Assembly (NCBI GenBank): GCA_017539105.1 | Contig: JAFYHQ010000009.1 | Span: 34,346 to 98,345, forward strand | DNA: 64,000 nt | From: Erysipelotrichaceae bacterium | GTDB taxonomy: Bacteria > Bacillota_I > Bacilli_A > Erysipelotrichales > Erysipelotrichaceae | Direction: 5' to 3' | In this document: in pieces, positions 8,667 through 16,730 of the stretch | Layout of the letters: each line of letters begins with the position of its first letter | Position numbering within the stretch: position 1 is the first letter of the stretch | Made by a program: the position numbers and the translations under genes | The notes under the pieces: generated by a model | Seen by the model: only the letters and a program-made list of their open reading frames with translations | The model's database searches: none | What the model was told of the DNA's origin: nothing

Positions 8667-9025
8667 TGCTGATTGAATTTGTGAAACCTGATTTTACCTT
8701 TGAAAACGAAGCCGGTTCCTTGAACCAGCTGGTTCATGATGGCTGGAAACAGGTGAATGCGATCGTTTCCGTGAAGGATTCAATTCGCGGCGGGCATTAT
8801 CACAAATACAGCAAGGAGTGTTTCTATGTCATCTCGGGAAGTTTCAGGCTGATCGTCTGGAAGGATGACATCAGAGAAGAATATGAAATCAAGCAGGGGG
8901 ATATGTTTATCATCCCTGAATATGTCTATCATTCGTTTGAATACCATGAGGATACGTATCTGGTGGGAATGTATGACAATGGCGTGGAACTGGAAGACGG
9001 TTCCAAAGATATCTGGAGTGCGTGA
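8666..9025 (+). CDS. Cupin, probable sugar-nucleotide epimerase/isomerase
   Basis: A 119-residue single-domain cupin. The motif RGGHYHK, followed by CFYVISG and later HSFEY, is typical of the small cupins that epimerise or isomerise keto sugar nucleotides (FdtA, WxcM, CapF C-terminal type). It starts in the stop codon of the 4,6-dehydratase (one base overlap). I infer action on the 4-keto-6-deoxyheptose, as cupin epimerases do in Campylobacter 6-deoxyheptose routes. The exact carbon affected cannot be read from sequence, and a 3,4-keto-isomerase is an alternative. Confidence 0.65.
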   Translation: MLIEFVKPDFTFENEAGSLNQLVHDGWKQVNAIVSVKDSIRGGHYHKYSKECFYVISGSFRLIVWKDDIREEYEIKQGDMFIIPEYVYHSFEYHEDTYLVGMYDNGVELEDGSKDIWSA

Positions 9026-9627
9026 TGAGTGATTATATCTTTCTTTTTGATTTGGATTCAACGATGACCAAGAAAGAGATCCTGCCGGAGATTTCGGTGC
9101 TGATCGGTCGGGAAAAAGAGATCCGGGCGGTCACGGAGTCGACGATGAAGGGGGAGATCCCTTTTGAGGAGTCTTTTTTAAAGCGGGTAAAGATCCTGAG
9201 TCAGATTTCAGTAAAAACAGTAAACAAGCTGGTCAGCGAGATCCCTTTGAACGAAGAGATCGTCCGTTTCATGATGGAGAATCATGACCGGTGCTATGTC
9301 GTGACGGGAAATCTGGATATCTGGATCAGCGGTCTGATGAATAAGCTGGGAATGATGGATCACTGCCTTTGTTCGACAGCCAGAGATGACAACGATACGG
9401 TCGGCGAAGTGCTGACCATCCGGAATAAATATGCGACAGCGAAGAGTTTCAAGGAACCGCTGGTCGTGATCGGCGATGGGGACAACGATTCGGAAATGGC
9501 CGCGCAGGCGACCATTGCGATAGGATACGGCGGTGTACGTCCGATCGCTCCATCTCTGCTGAATGTGATCGATTATGCGTTCTATGACGAAGACAAGTGT
9601 GCGGCTTTCTTAAGGGGGCTTTTATGA
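9025..9627 (+). CDS. HAD-family phosphatase (SerB-like)
   Basis: 200 residues from ATG 9025, which shares one base with the cupin stop; GTG 9022 would add one residue. HAD motif I is FDLDST near residues 8-13 and motif IV is GDGDNDSEMA. The SerB-like cap and length fit small-molecule phosphatases of the phosphoserine phosphatase type. It is followed with a 4-base overlap by a nucleotidyltransferase and then LicD, so it may prepare or recycle a phosphorylated substituent. A housekeeping serine role is unlikely inside this island. Substrate unknown. Confidence 0.65.
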   Translation: MSDYIFLFDLDSTMTKKEILPEISVLIGREKEIRAVTESTMKGEIPFEESFLKRVKILSQISVKTVNKLVSEIPLNEEIVRFMMENHDRCYVVTGNLDIWISGLMNKLGMMDHCLCSTARDDNDTVGEVLTIRNKYATAKSFKEPLVVIGDGDNDSEMAAQATIAIGYGGVRPIAPSLLNVIDYAFYDEDKCAAFLRGLL

Positions 9628-10265
9628 TAACGAATAAGACAGTCATCATCAGCTGTGCCGGCATGGGCACCAGACTGGGGATCGGTTCGACGAAAGCCCT
9701 GGTCGATATCTGCGGAAAACCGATGATCATAAGACAGCTGGAAATGCTGGATGAAGTGGAAGATGTGCGTATCGTGGTCGGTTATCAGGCCCAGAAGGTC
9801 ATCGATGTGGCCAAGGAATACCGCAAAGATCTTACTTTCTGTTTCAACTACAACTATAAGACCACCGGAACGGCTGCGAGTTTCTCCAAAGCTTTGCTGT
9901 GCGCAAAAGAACTGGTCGTTTCCCTGGATGGCGATCTTTTGGTCAATCCCCAGGATATGAAAGCTTTCATTCATGACAATGAAGAAAAGATCGGCGGATG
10001 CATTCCCGGTACGGATGATCCGGTACTGATGCAGCTGAACGAGAAAAAAGAAGTCATTGCTTTTTCCAGAGAGAAGGGCGATCTGGAATGGACAGGTCTC
10101 TCTCAGGTCAGGAGAGAACGTCTGACTCCGGATGACAGGCATCTGTACTTCATGCTGGAGCCGCTGCTTCCGTTGAAGACGCAGTTTGTTAGAACCAGAG
10201 AGATCGATACTTATAACGATTACGAAGAAGCGATCGCCTGGTTCAGCAGAGGCTGCATAGATTGA
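9624..10265 (+). CDS. Nucleotidyltransferase (LicC-like)
   Basis: 213 residues from ATG 9624 (AAGGGGG about 6 bases upstream). The N-terminus has the nucleotidyltransferase signature CAGMGTRLG followed by TKALVDICGKPMI, and a LDGDLL acidic metal motif near residue 100. Size and pattern suit a cytidylyltransferase such as LicC. LicD follows directly, and LicD enzymes take phosphocholine-like groups from CDP donors, so I infer that this makes that donor. No choline kinase (LicA) or transporter (LicB) is present, so the alcohol may not be choline. Confidence 0.7.
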   Translation: MITNKTVIISCAGMGTRLGIGSTKALVDICGKPMIIRQLEMLDEVEDVRIVVGYQAQKVIDVAKEYRKDLTFCFNYNYKTTGTAASFSKALLCAKELVVSLDGDLLVNPQDMKAFIHDNEEKIGGCIPGTDDPVLMQLNEKKEVIAFSREKGDLEWTGLSQVRRERLTPDDRHLYFMLEPLLPLKTQFVRTREIDTYNDYEEAIAWFSRGCID

Positions 10266-10274
10266 GAGGTGTTT

Positions 10275-11186
10275 ATGAAAGATTATATTTATGAACGTTT
10301 TCCTGCTTCTTTCTTTGAAGAAGAAACAAGATGCGATTATGTGATATCGGAAGATCAGAAAAAACTCTGGGCTGTGGAGCTGGATATGCTGAATCATCTG
10401 CTGGATGTCTGCAAGAAACATGACATTCAGATGTTCGTCTATGCAGGAACCATGCTGGGTGCCGTCCGGCATAACGGTTTCATTCCCTGGGATGACGACA
10501 TGGATTTCTTTCTGACCAGGGAGAATTATGAAAAACTGCGCAAGGTCGCTCCGGAAGAGTTCAAGGAACCTTATTTCTTTCAGAATGCCAGAACAGACCG
10601 GCAGTTCTTTATCGGTTATTCCAGGCTGCGTAACAGCGATACGACGGGCATACTGCGATGGGAAAAATCGCTTGACTACAACAATGGCATCTATCTGGAT
10701 CTCTTTGTGATGGATGCGTTCATCAATGACAGGAAACTGGTCACGAAACAGCGCAGGAAGGCAAAATTCCTGGGCAAGCTGATGGAACACTACTATGCGA
10801 CGACGGAACACAGGAATCTGGGCCAGCGCATCATTCTGAAACTGTACCAGAATACCTTCTGCAAGCTTGTTCCTTATGATCGTCTGATGGAGAAATACGA
10901 TCAGACTTTACGCATGTATGAAGGCAAGACCGATCTGTATGCGATGCTGACCCATAACGACAGCTTCGACAACTGGTTCTCGAAAGAAGACGTATCCGAG
11001 ACGATTTGGATGGACTATGAGAACATCAAGGTCCCGGTTCCGAAGAACTATGACAAAATGCTGAAGATACAGTTCGGCGATTATATGAAGCTCCCGCCGG
11101 TCGAAGAAAGAGGCTTCTGGCATGGGGATAATATCACTTATGATCCCGATACGCCTTACAAGGATTACATCAGGGAACATCAATGA
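10275..11186 (+). CDS. LicD-family phosphotransferase (first copy)
   Basis: 303 residues from ATG 10275 with GAGAGG 5 bases upstream; GTG 10269 would lie inside that ribosome site. LicD signature: AGTMLGAVRHNGFIPWDDDMD, whose acidic cluster binds metal. LicD proteins move a phospho-alcohol (phosphocholine or similar) from a CDP carrier to a sugar hydroxyl. It follows the nucleotidyltransferase, a probable donor maker. A second LicD lies at 14820. The 3' end overlaps the next glycosyltransferase by 4 bases. Confidence 0.85.
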   Translation: MKDYIYERFPASFFEEETRCDYVISEDQKKLWAVELDMLNHLLDVCKKHDIQMFVYAGTMLGAVRHNGFIPWDDDMDFFLTRENYEKLRKVAPEEFKEPYFFQNARTDRQFFIGYSRLRNSDTTGILRWEKSLDYNNGIYLDLFVMDAFINDRKLVTKQRRKAKFLGKLMEHYYATTEHRNLGQRIILKLYQNTFCKLVPYDRLMEKYDQTLRMYEGKTDLYAMLTHNDSFDNWFSKEDVSETIWMDYENIKVPVPKNYDKMLKIQFGDYMKLPPVEERGFWHGDNITYDPDTPYKDYIREHQ

Positions 11187-12178
11187 GGATCATCATTTTA
11201 TCGGAACAGAAATCATATATTAAAAAAGGCGCCAGCGCTCCGCAGATCAAAGGACAGGAGCAGGCTTTTCTGATGGAAGAGGGTGTCGGTATCGTTTATA
11301 AGAATATCGTCATCAAGAATCTCAACCGTATCCTGAAGAAGCTGCATCTTCCGATTCTATACGAATCCTGGGCAACGAAGAAACACGAAGACAGCGTTTT
11401 TCTTTATGTGACGATGAATCTGCCTTATCTGAAGGAGAACGCCTATCTTCTCAAGAAACTGAAAGCCTCCGGAAACAAAACCGCGATCTTCTGCTACGAC
11501 TGCTGGGAACCGGAATTCCAGGATTGGGAGAAGGTCATCGACGAGATCGGGATCGATTATCTGTTCTTTGGCTACAAAAAATCTGCGGAATATTTCAAGG
11601 AAACCGGACATGATTCCTACTGGGTACCTTTGAGTGCCGACTTCCGCATCTTCAAGCCAAGAGACGAGAAGAAAACAAGAATGTTCATGCAGATGGGCAG
11701 AAGAAATGATGATCTGCATGAAAAGATCCTGGCTTATCTGAAACAGCATGGCTTGGAGGATACAAGAGACAACTATGTCTATCGAAAAGACCGCAATGAA
11801 ATGATCTATCCGGATATCCATGAACTGGCCAGAGAAATCAATAAAACGAAATATTTCGTCTGCGTACCGAAGTCCTATGAGAACTTCAAACGGACCGGAG
11901 CGATCTCCGAGACGATCTGCCGCTACTATGAAGCCATGGCATCCAAGACGATGATCATCGGGATGAAACCGGATACTTTCGATGAGCTGTTCCCATACAA
12001 GGCGATGATCAGCTTCAACAACAATGAGGATTTCAACGAAGCCATCGATTACTATGAGAAGCATCAGGAGGAATATAATGCCATCCTGGATAAGAATTAC
12101 GACTATGTCATGAAACATCATACCTGGGGGAATCGGATCCGGCAGATGCTGGATATCATCAACGGGGTGAACGCATGA
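11183..12178 (+). CDS. Glycosyltransferase-like protein (GT-B fold, C-terminal GT1 domain)
   Basis: A 331-residue soluble protein. The C-terminal half carries a GT-B type donor site: CRYYEAMASKTMIIG with the conserved Glu, then an FNNNEDF segment. The N-terminal half is poorly conserved; a FCYDCWEPEF stretch lies near residue 100. It probably adds one sugar of the glycan in the cytoplasm. Sugar and linkage cannot be assigned. It overlaps LicD upstream and the GT52-like gene downstream by 4 bases each. Confidence 0.65.
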   Translation: MRIIILSEQKSYIKKGASAPQIKGQEQAFLMEEGVGIVYKNIVIKNLNRILKKLHLPILYESWATKKHEDSVFLYVTMNLPYLKENAYLLKKLKASGNKTAIFCYDCWEPEFQDWEKVIDEIGIDYLFFGYKKSAEYFKETGHDSYWVPLSADFRIFKPRDEKKTRMFMQMGRRNDDLHEKILAYLKQHGLEDTRDNYVYRKDRNEMIYPDIHELAREINKTKYFVCVPKSYENFKRTGAISETICRYYEAMASKTMIIGMKPDTFDELFPYKAMISFNNNEDFNEAIDYYEKHQEEYNAILDKNYDYVMKHHTWGNRIRQMLDIINGVNA

Positions 12179-13269
12179 GATATCTGTACTATGGAAATTC
12201 CGCATATCAGCTTCTGAATATCCTGAATCTGCATCATCAGCGTCAGAACGGTTTTGAAAGCATTCCAAACTATGAAGCCGATCTGATCATGCAGGATTCA
12301 TTTGATGGCGTGAAAGAGTTGTGTGAAATCGTAAAGGGGCAGAAAATCTTCAAGACTGTCAGGCTGGCAGGCAAGAAAGATACGCAGGGGAGTATCCCTG
12401 TTTTGTCTTCTTTAACGGATATCGTTTTTCCGAAGCGTTATCTGTCCCGTTACTATCAGATCAATGATGCGAAGGATCTTTACGATGTGATCGCCACACC
12501 GAAATTCATGCCGCTGATCGCCGCGATCTGGCAGCTGAATCCTAAAGCGGAGTTGCATCTTCTGGAGGATGGGGCAGGAAGCTATTTTTCTTATTTCGAT
12601 CTGGAGATGCGTTCCAAGTCCTACAAGTGGTTCTATAAGCTGTTCAATCATGGCAAAGATTTCTATGCCTACAAGAAGATCTATATCAATGAGCCCGATC
12701 TGTATTTCAGGGAAGACAAGGATAAAGTCGTTCCGATCCCGAAGTTTGATAAGGATCACCTGAAAGAGGTACAGAAGCTGTTCCGGGACTTCCTGATCGA
12801 TTATCCGAAGCAGATCGATATCTACTGGCTCTCGCAGAATCTGAGCAAGCGCAAGGGAAAACAAAGCTTCGATTGCGAAGAAGCTTTACAGAGTCTGGAA
12901 CGCTATCCGGACAGGGTATTATACTGCCCGCATCCGCGCAATCCCGAAAACGATACGATCTTCTTAAGCAGCGATCCGAAGCAGATCTGGGAACTGCAGG
13001 TCCTCAACACGAAACAGATTGAAAAGAAGCTGATCATTTCCATCCATTCCACGGCCTGTCTGACTCCGAAGATCCTCTTCGATAAGGAACCATATGTGAT
13101 CCTGCTATACAGGATCGTCATAGAGCATGACTGGAAATACTTTGAAATGATGGAAAAAGTTATCGAAGCCTTCATCCGTAAGCACCGCGATCCAGATAAG
13201 GTCATGATTCCATCAACATTGGAAGAATACGAAGAATGTCTCAAACGATTCCTTGCTTCCGGAAAGTAA
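12175..13269 (+). CDS. Glycosyltransferase family 52 (sialyltransferase-like fold)
   Basis: 364 residues. LEDGAGSYFSYFD near residue 125, YCPHPR near 245 and ISIHSTACLT near 285 match the GT52/lipooligosaccharide sialyltransferase and polysialyltransferase group. These enzymes use CMP-sialic acid or other nucleotide sugars. No sialic acid synthesis gene (NeuA, B, C type) is in the window, so a different donor is likely here. It overlaps the upstream gene by 4 bases. A promoter-like sequence is embedded in its last codons. Confidence 0.65.
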   Translation: MRYLYYGNSAYQLLNILNLHHQRQNGFESIPNYEADLIMQDSFDGVKELCEIVKGQKIFKTVRLAGKKDTQGSIPVLSSLTDIVFPKRYLSRYYQINDAKDLYDVIATPKFMPLIAAIWQLNPKAELHLLEDGAGSYFSYFDLEMRSKSYKWFYKLFNHGKDFYAYKKIYINEPDLYFREDKDKVVPIPKFDKDHLKEVQKLFRDFLIDYPKQIDIYWLSQNLSKRKGKQSFDCEEALQSLERYPDRVLYCPHPRNPENDTIFLSSDPKQIWELQVLNTKQIEKKLIISIHSTACLTPKILFDKEPYVILLYRIVIEHDWKYFEMMEKVIEAFIRKHRDPDKVMIPSTLEEYEECLKRFLASGK

Positions 13270-13280
13270 GCAAGTATAAT
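13253..13280 (+). promoter_or_regulatory. Promoter directly before the flippase ATG (leaderless)
   Basis: TTGCTT (13253-13258), 16-base spacer, TATAAT (13275-13280). Seven bases separate the -10 from ATG 13288, so transcription would start at the ATG. No ribosome site lies between. Confidence 0.6.
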
Positions 13281-13287
13281 AGTGATT

Positions 13288-14823
13288 ATGAAAAAAAGTA
13301 GAACACAAAGGGCTTTACTCTCCGTAGCGACAAGCCTGATGAGCGAAGGTGTAGCACTGATCTGCGGTCTGGTCGTCCCCCAGATGATTTTGACGACCTA
13401 TGGTTCCGTCTATAACGGGATCACGCAGTCCATCACTCAGTTCATTTCTTATATTTCATTGATGAAAGCAGGCATCGGCGGTGCGACCGCGGTTGCTTTG
13501 TATAAGCCTCTGGCGGAAAACAACACGCAGGAGATCAGCGAAGTCCTGGCTTCGACTGAGAAGTTCATGCGCAAGATCTCGCTGATTTTCATCCTATTTA
13601 TCGCGTCTCTGTCGATCATTTATCCGACTTTTATCGTCAAGGAATATGACTGGTGGTTTACGGCTTCTCTGATCTTTATCATCGCCATTTCCACGTTTGG
13701 CCAGTACTATTTCGGTTTTACTTATCAGACTTTATTGGCAGCCGATCAGAAGGACTACATTACAGGCACCTTGGATATCATTACGACGATCATGAATACG
13801 ATCGTTGCGATCATCCTCATCAACAATAATTTCTCTTTGCATATCGTGAAACTGGGAAGCTCCCTGGTGCATCTGTTTACGCCATTGTTCCTGTATTTCT
13901 ATTGCAGGAAGAAGTATCATATCATTTCCAGAATCAAGCCTTCGGAAGACCGTATCCCGCAGAAATGGGATGCTGCCGCGCATGAAGTCGCTTCCTTCGT
14001 CAACAATAATACGGATGTCGTCATCCTGACGCTGTTTGCGACGATCCCGGAAGTTTCCGTTTATACCGTTTATCATTACGTCATCGCGAACCTGAAGAAG
14101 ATCGTTACCAAATTCACGATCGGCTTCGGCAGTGCGTTCGGCGATATGTATGCGCGTAACGAGATCGAACTGATGCATACCAATCTGAGCATCTTCGAGC
14201 TGATCATCTATTCGTTTACTTCCGTGCTGTATTCGGTGACGCTGGTCATGATGCTGCCGTTTGTGGCGATCTATACCAGGAAGGTCACGGACATCGAATA
14301 CATCCGTCCGTTATTTTCGTTCCTGCTGATCCTGGGCGGCGTTTTCAACTGTTTCCGTGTGCCTTACCGGGTCATTACGATTGCGGCAGGGCATTATAAA
14401 CAGACCAGGAATGGCGCCATTACGGAAGCGGTGCTGAATATCGTCGTATCGGTGGTCGGCGTCATCCTGTTTGGACTGATCGGTGTCGCGCTGGGCTCGC
14501 TGGTAGCCATGGCGTTCCGTACCCTGCAGTATGTGATCTATCTTTCCAACAACATCATGTATCGCGATATCCGCTATTTTATGAAGCACGCATTCCTTTG
14601 TTTCGCGATCATGGTTGCGGTTTATTTCATTGCCCAGCTCTATATCCCTGCGACCATGGATTCCTGGCTCACCTGGATCCTTTATGCGTCGGTCACGACC
14701 ATCATCGCGATGATCCTTACGCTGGTTACAGACTACATTTTCTATAAAGAAGATTTGTTTAATTTCATCAACAAACTCAAGAGAAACTTTTTAAGCCGTT
14801 TCCTGAAGAAAAAAGAAGCATGA
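13288..14823 (+). CDS. Polysaccharide flippase (Wzx/MATE-like), first copy
   Basis: 511 residues from ATG 13288; GTG 13282 would add two. About 12-14 hydrophobic segments and an N-terminal helix containing SLMSEGVALICGLVVP fit the oligosaccharide flippase superfamily. It would move undecaprenyl-linked units across the membrane. Unlike its neighbours it has no Shine-Dalgarno but a TATAAT seven bases upstream. A second flippase is at 28681, so two separate lipid-linked products are likely. The 3' end overlaps the second LicD gene by 4 bases. Confidence 0.85.
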   Translation: MKKSRTQRALLSVATSLMSEGVALICGLVVPQMILTTYGSVYNGITQSITQFISYISLMKAGIGGATAVALYKPLAENNTQEISEVLASTEKFMRKISLIFILFIASLSIIYPTFIVKEYDWWFTASLIFIIAISTFGQYYFGFTYQTLLAADQKDYITGTLDIITTIMNTIVAIILINNNFSLHIVKLGSSLVHLFTPLFLYFYCRKKYHIISRIKPSEDRIPQKWDAAAHEVASFVNNNTDVVILTLFATIPEVSVYTVYHYVIANLKKIVTKFTIGFGSAFGDMYARNEIELMHTNLSIFELIIYSFTSVLYSVTLVMMLPFVAIYTRKVTDIEYIRPLFSFLLILGGVFNCFRVPYRVITIAAGHYKQTRNGAITEAVLNIVVSVVGVILFGLIGVALGSLVAMAFRTLQYVIYLSNNIMYRDIRYFMKHAFLCFAIMVAVYFIAQLYIPATMDSWLTWILYASVTTIIAMILTLVTDYIFYKEDLFNFINKLKRNFLSRFLKKKEA

Positions 14824-15602
14824 TAGAACTGACCCTGGAAGAATGCAAGAAGATATCGCTGGATATCCTGATCGATATCGCCGGTTTCTGTGACAGACAT
14901 GATCTCACATATTTTTTGAGTGTCGGGACTTTGCTGGGAGCGGTAAGGCATCAGGGTTATATTCCCTGGGATGATGACATCGATATCATGATGCCAAGAC
15001 CGGACTATATCCGTCTGTTAAACGAATATGACGGCCCATACAAGATCCTGAAGCCAAGCGCAGGACTTTTGTATTATGCCAAGGCCTACGATCCAAAAAC
15101 CGTTAAATATGAAGCCGATACGGACTACAAGAAAAACAAACCGATTGGCGTGGATATCGATATCTTTCCGCTGGATGGGATCGTGAACGATCAGAAGGTC
15201 ATCGATAAGCTTTATAAGAAAGAGTGTTTCCTGGAGATGCTGCTGAGACTCTCGAATCAGCCGATCTTCTTACGCAAGAATCCTCTGAAAGCGATCTTCC
15301 GTATCATTCCGCGCATCATCGGAAGCAAGAATCTTGTTCGCATGATTGAAAAGAATGCAATGACCTATGATTACGACAAGAGCGATTATGTCATCCGCAT
15401 GCGCTGGTCGCCGAACGGGTTTACCGGCGCTTTGCCGAAGGAAGTCTATGAGAAAGCAGAGGGACAGTTCGAGGGACATACTTTCTGCATTCCCAAAGGA
15501 TACGATGCGTTTTTGACCGCGTTCTTTGGCGATTATATGACCATCCCGGAAGAAGAAGACCGGGTGACGCACAGTTTCAAGTGCTACAGGATCGAAGAAT
15601 GA
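14820..15602 (+). CDS. LicD-family phosphotransferase (second copy)
   Basis: 260 residues. GTLLGAVRHQGYIPWDDDIDIMM near residue 40 is the LicD metal/catalytic block, better matching the family consensus than the first copy. Like other LicD proteins it should transfer a phospho-alcohol from a CDP donor to a sugar. The two LicD copies differ clearly and probably modify different positions or use different groups. It overlaps the flippase (ATGA) and the next glycosyltransferase (ATGA). Confidence 0.85.
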   Translation: MIELTLEECKKISLDILIDIAGFCDRHDLTYFLSVGTLLGAVRHQGYIPWDDDIDIMMPRPDYIRLLNEYDGPYKILKPSAGLLYYAKAYDPKTVKYEADTDYKKNKPIGVDIDIFPLDGIVNDQKVIDKLYKKECFLEMLLRLSNQPIFLRKNPLKAIFRIIPRIIGSKNLVRMIEKNAMTYDYDKSDYVIRMRWSPNGFTGALPKEVYEKAEGQFEGHTFCIPKGYDAFLTAFFGDYMTIPEEEDRVTHSFKCYRIEE

Positions 15603-16714
15603 AAACGAAGGTCGTAGAATTTATCGGAAGGATACAGGATGGCGGAGCGGAGACCCTGGTGAAGGACTATGCTTTGCTGCTGGATAAAGAGCTTTTCGAT
15701 GTGACGGTCCTGTGCGAAGATTACGTGCCGGAGTCCAATGTCTATAAGCAGATGGTCGGCAACGGCGTGAAGATCGTCGCCATGTATGAACCATCGTTTT
15801 TTGTGAATAAAGTCCTGGCAAGACTGCTGGGAAAGAAATATGTCGCGGGTCTGTTCCGTAAGGCAATCAGGCAGCTGAAGCCGGATGTGATCCATACGCA
15901 TCTGGAACTGCTGGAAGTGCTTTATCATGCCAGAGACTGTCTGGATGGAATCAGGCTCCTTTTTACCTGCCACAATCCGCCTGAGATGCTGATCGGCGAT
16001 CAGAGACCTGCCGAACGGGATGCCTGCAGGTATCTCTTGGATCACAATGGTCTGCAGATCATCGCTTTGCATCGGGATATGGCCGATGAGATCAACGAAA
16101 TGTTTGGTATCGATAACTGTGCAATCATCCGCAACGGTATCGACTTCGCGAAATTCCGTGATGTCGCGGAAGACAGACATGTGATACGTCAGGAACTGGG
16201 AATCGGTGACAGTACCTATGTGATCGGCCAGATCGGCCGTTTCACGTACCAGAAGAATCCGGAATTTACCGTGCAGGTATTTAACAAACTTCTCGAAACG
16301 AAGGAAGATGCCTGCCTCTTGCTGATAGGAAGAGGAAAACAGGAAAACGAACTGCGTCAGCTCATCCGCGATCTGCAGATCGAAGACAAAGTCAAAATAC
16401 TGATCAGTCGCGACGATATTCCGCGTCTCTTGAAGGCGATGGATGTCTTTATCCTGCCTTCCCGTTTCGAGGGATTCGGTATCGTGCTGATCGAAGCGCA
16501 GGTCGCAGGACTGCCTTGCGTAGTCTCCGATCAGGTTCCTCAAGAAGCCTACCAGAGCCCTCATATCACCCGTCTGAGTCTCGATGATGATATGAAAGTC
16601 TGGGTCGAAGCTTTGCTGGATCCGAAAGGCAACATCGATCATTACGGCAATCTCGATGATTACGATATGCATAAAGAGATCCGTAATCTGGAAAAGCTTT
16701 ACCTAAAAAAATAA
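15599..16714 (+). CDS. Glycosyltransferase family 4
   Basis: 371 residues from ATG 15599, in the ATGA overlap with LicD; an upstream GTG at 15581 would run further into LicD and has no better site. GRIQDGGAETLVKDYA at the N-terminus is the acceptor-side glycine loop, IRNGIDF is mid-protein, and EGFGIVLIEAQVAGLP is the donor-site E(x)7E motif. It is a retaining cytoplasmic glycosyltransferase of EpsF type. It is the last + strand gene before the convergent minus-strand operon; the two stop codons lie 15 bases apart. Confidence 0.85.
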   Translation: MKTKVVEFIGRIQDGGAETLVKDYALLLDKELFDVTVLCEDYVPESNVYKQMVGNGVKIVAMYEPSFFVNKVLARLLGKKYVAGLFRKAIRQLKPDVIHTHLELLEVLYHARDCLDGIRLLFTCHNPPEMLIGDQRPAERDACRYLLDHNGLQIIALHRDMADEINEMFGIDNCAIIRNGIDFAKFRDVAEDRHVIRQELGIGDSTYVIGQIGRFTYQKNPEFTVQVFNKLLETKEDACLLLIGRGKQENELRQLIRDLQIEDKVKILISRDDIPRLLKAMDVFILPSRFEGFGIVLIEAQVAGLPCVVSDQVPQEAYQSPHITRLSLDDDMKVWVEALLDPKGNIDHYGNLDDYDMHKEIRNLEKLYLKK

Positions 16715-16730
16715 GCTCCGAAGAGCTTAT
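16703..16730 (-). terminator. Terminator of the minus-strand operon
   Basis: ATAAGCTC (16711-16718) and GAGCTTAT (16723-16730) close on CGAA. Read on the minus strand the stem is followed by seven T (16704-16710 are A on +). It overlaps both convergent stop codons. On the + strand no T tract follows, so it works mainly for the minus operon. Confidence 0.75.

Noticed and set aside
9582..10811. A 409-codon antisense open frame across the nucleotidyltransferase and LicD genes
   Set aside because: It spans two well-supported + strand genes, lacks a ribosome site and has no known motif. Similar long antisense frames occur under most genes here.
15584..16672. A 362-codon antisense open frame under the GT4 gene
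   Set aside because: Shadow of a clear GT4 gene; no promoter or domain.
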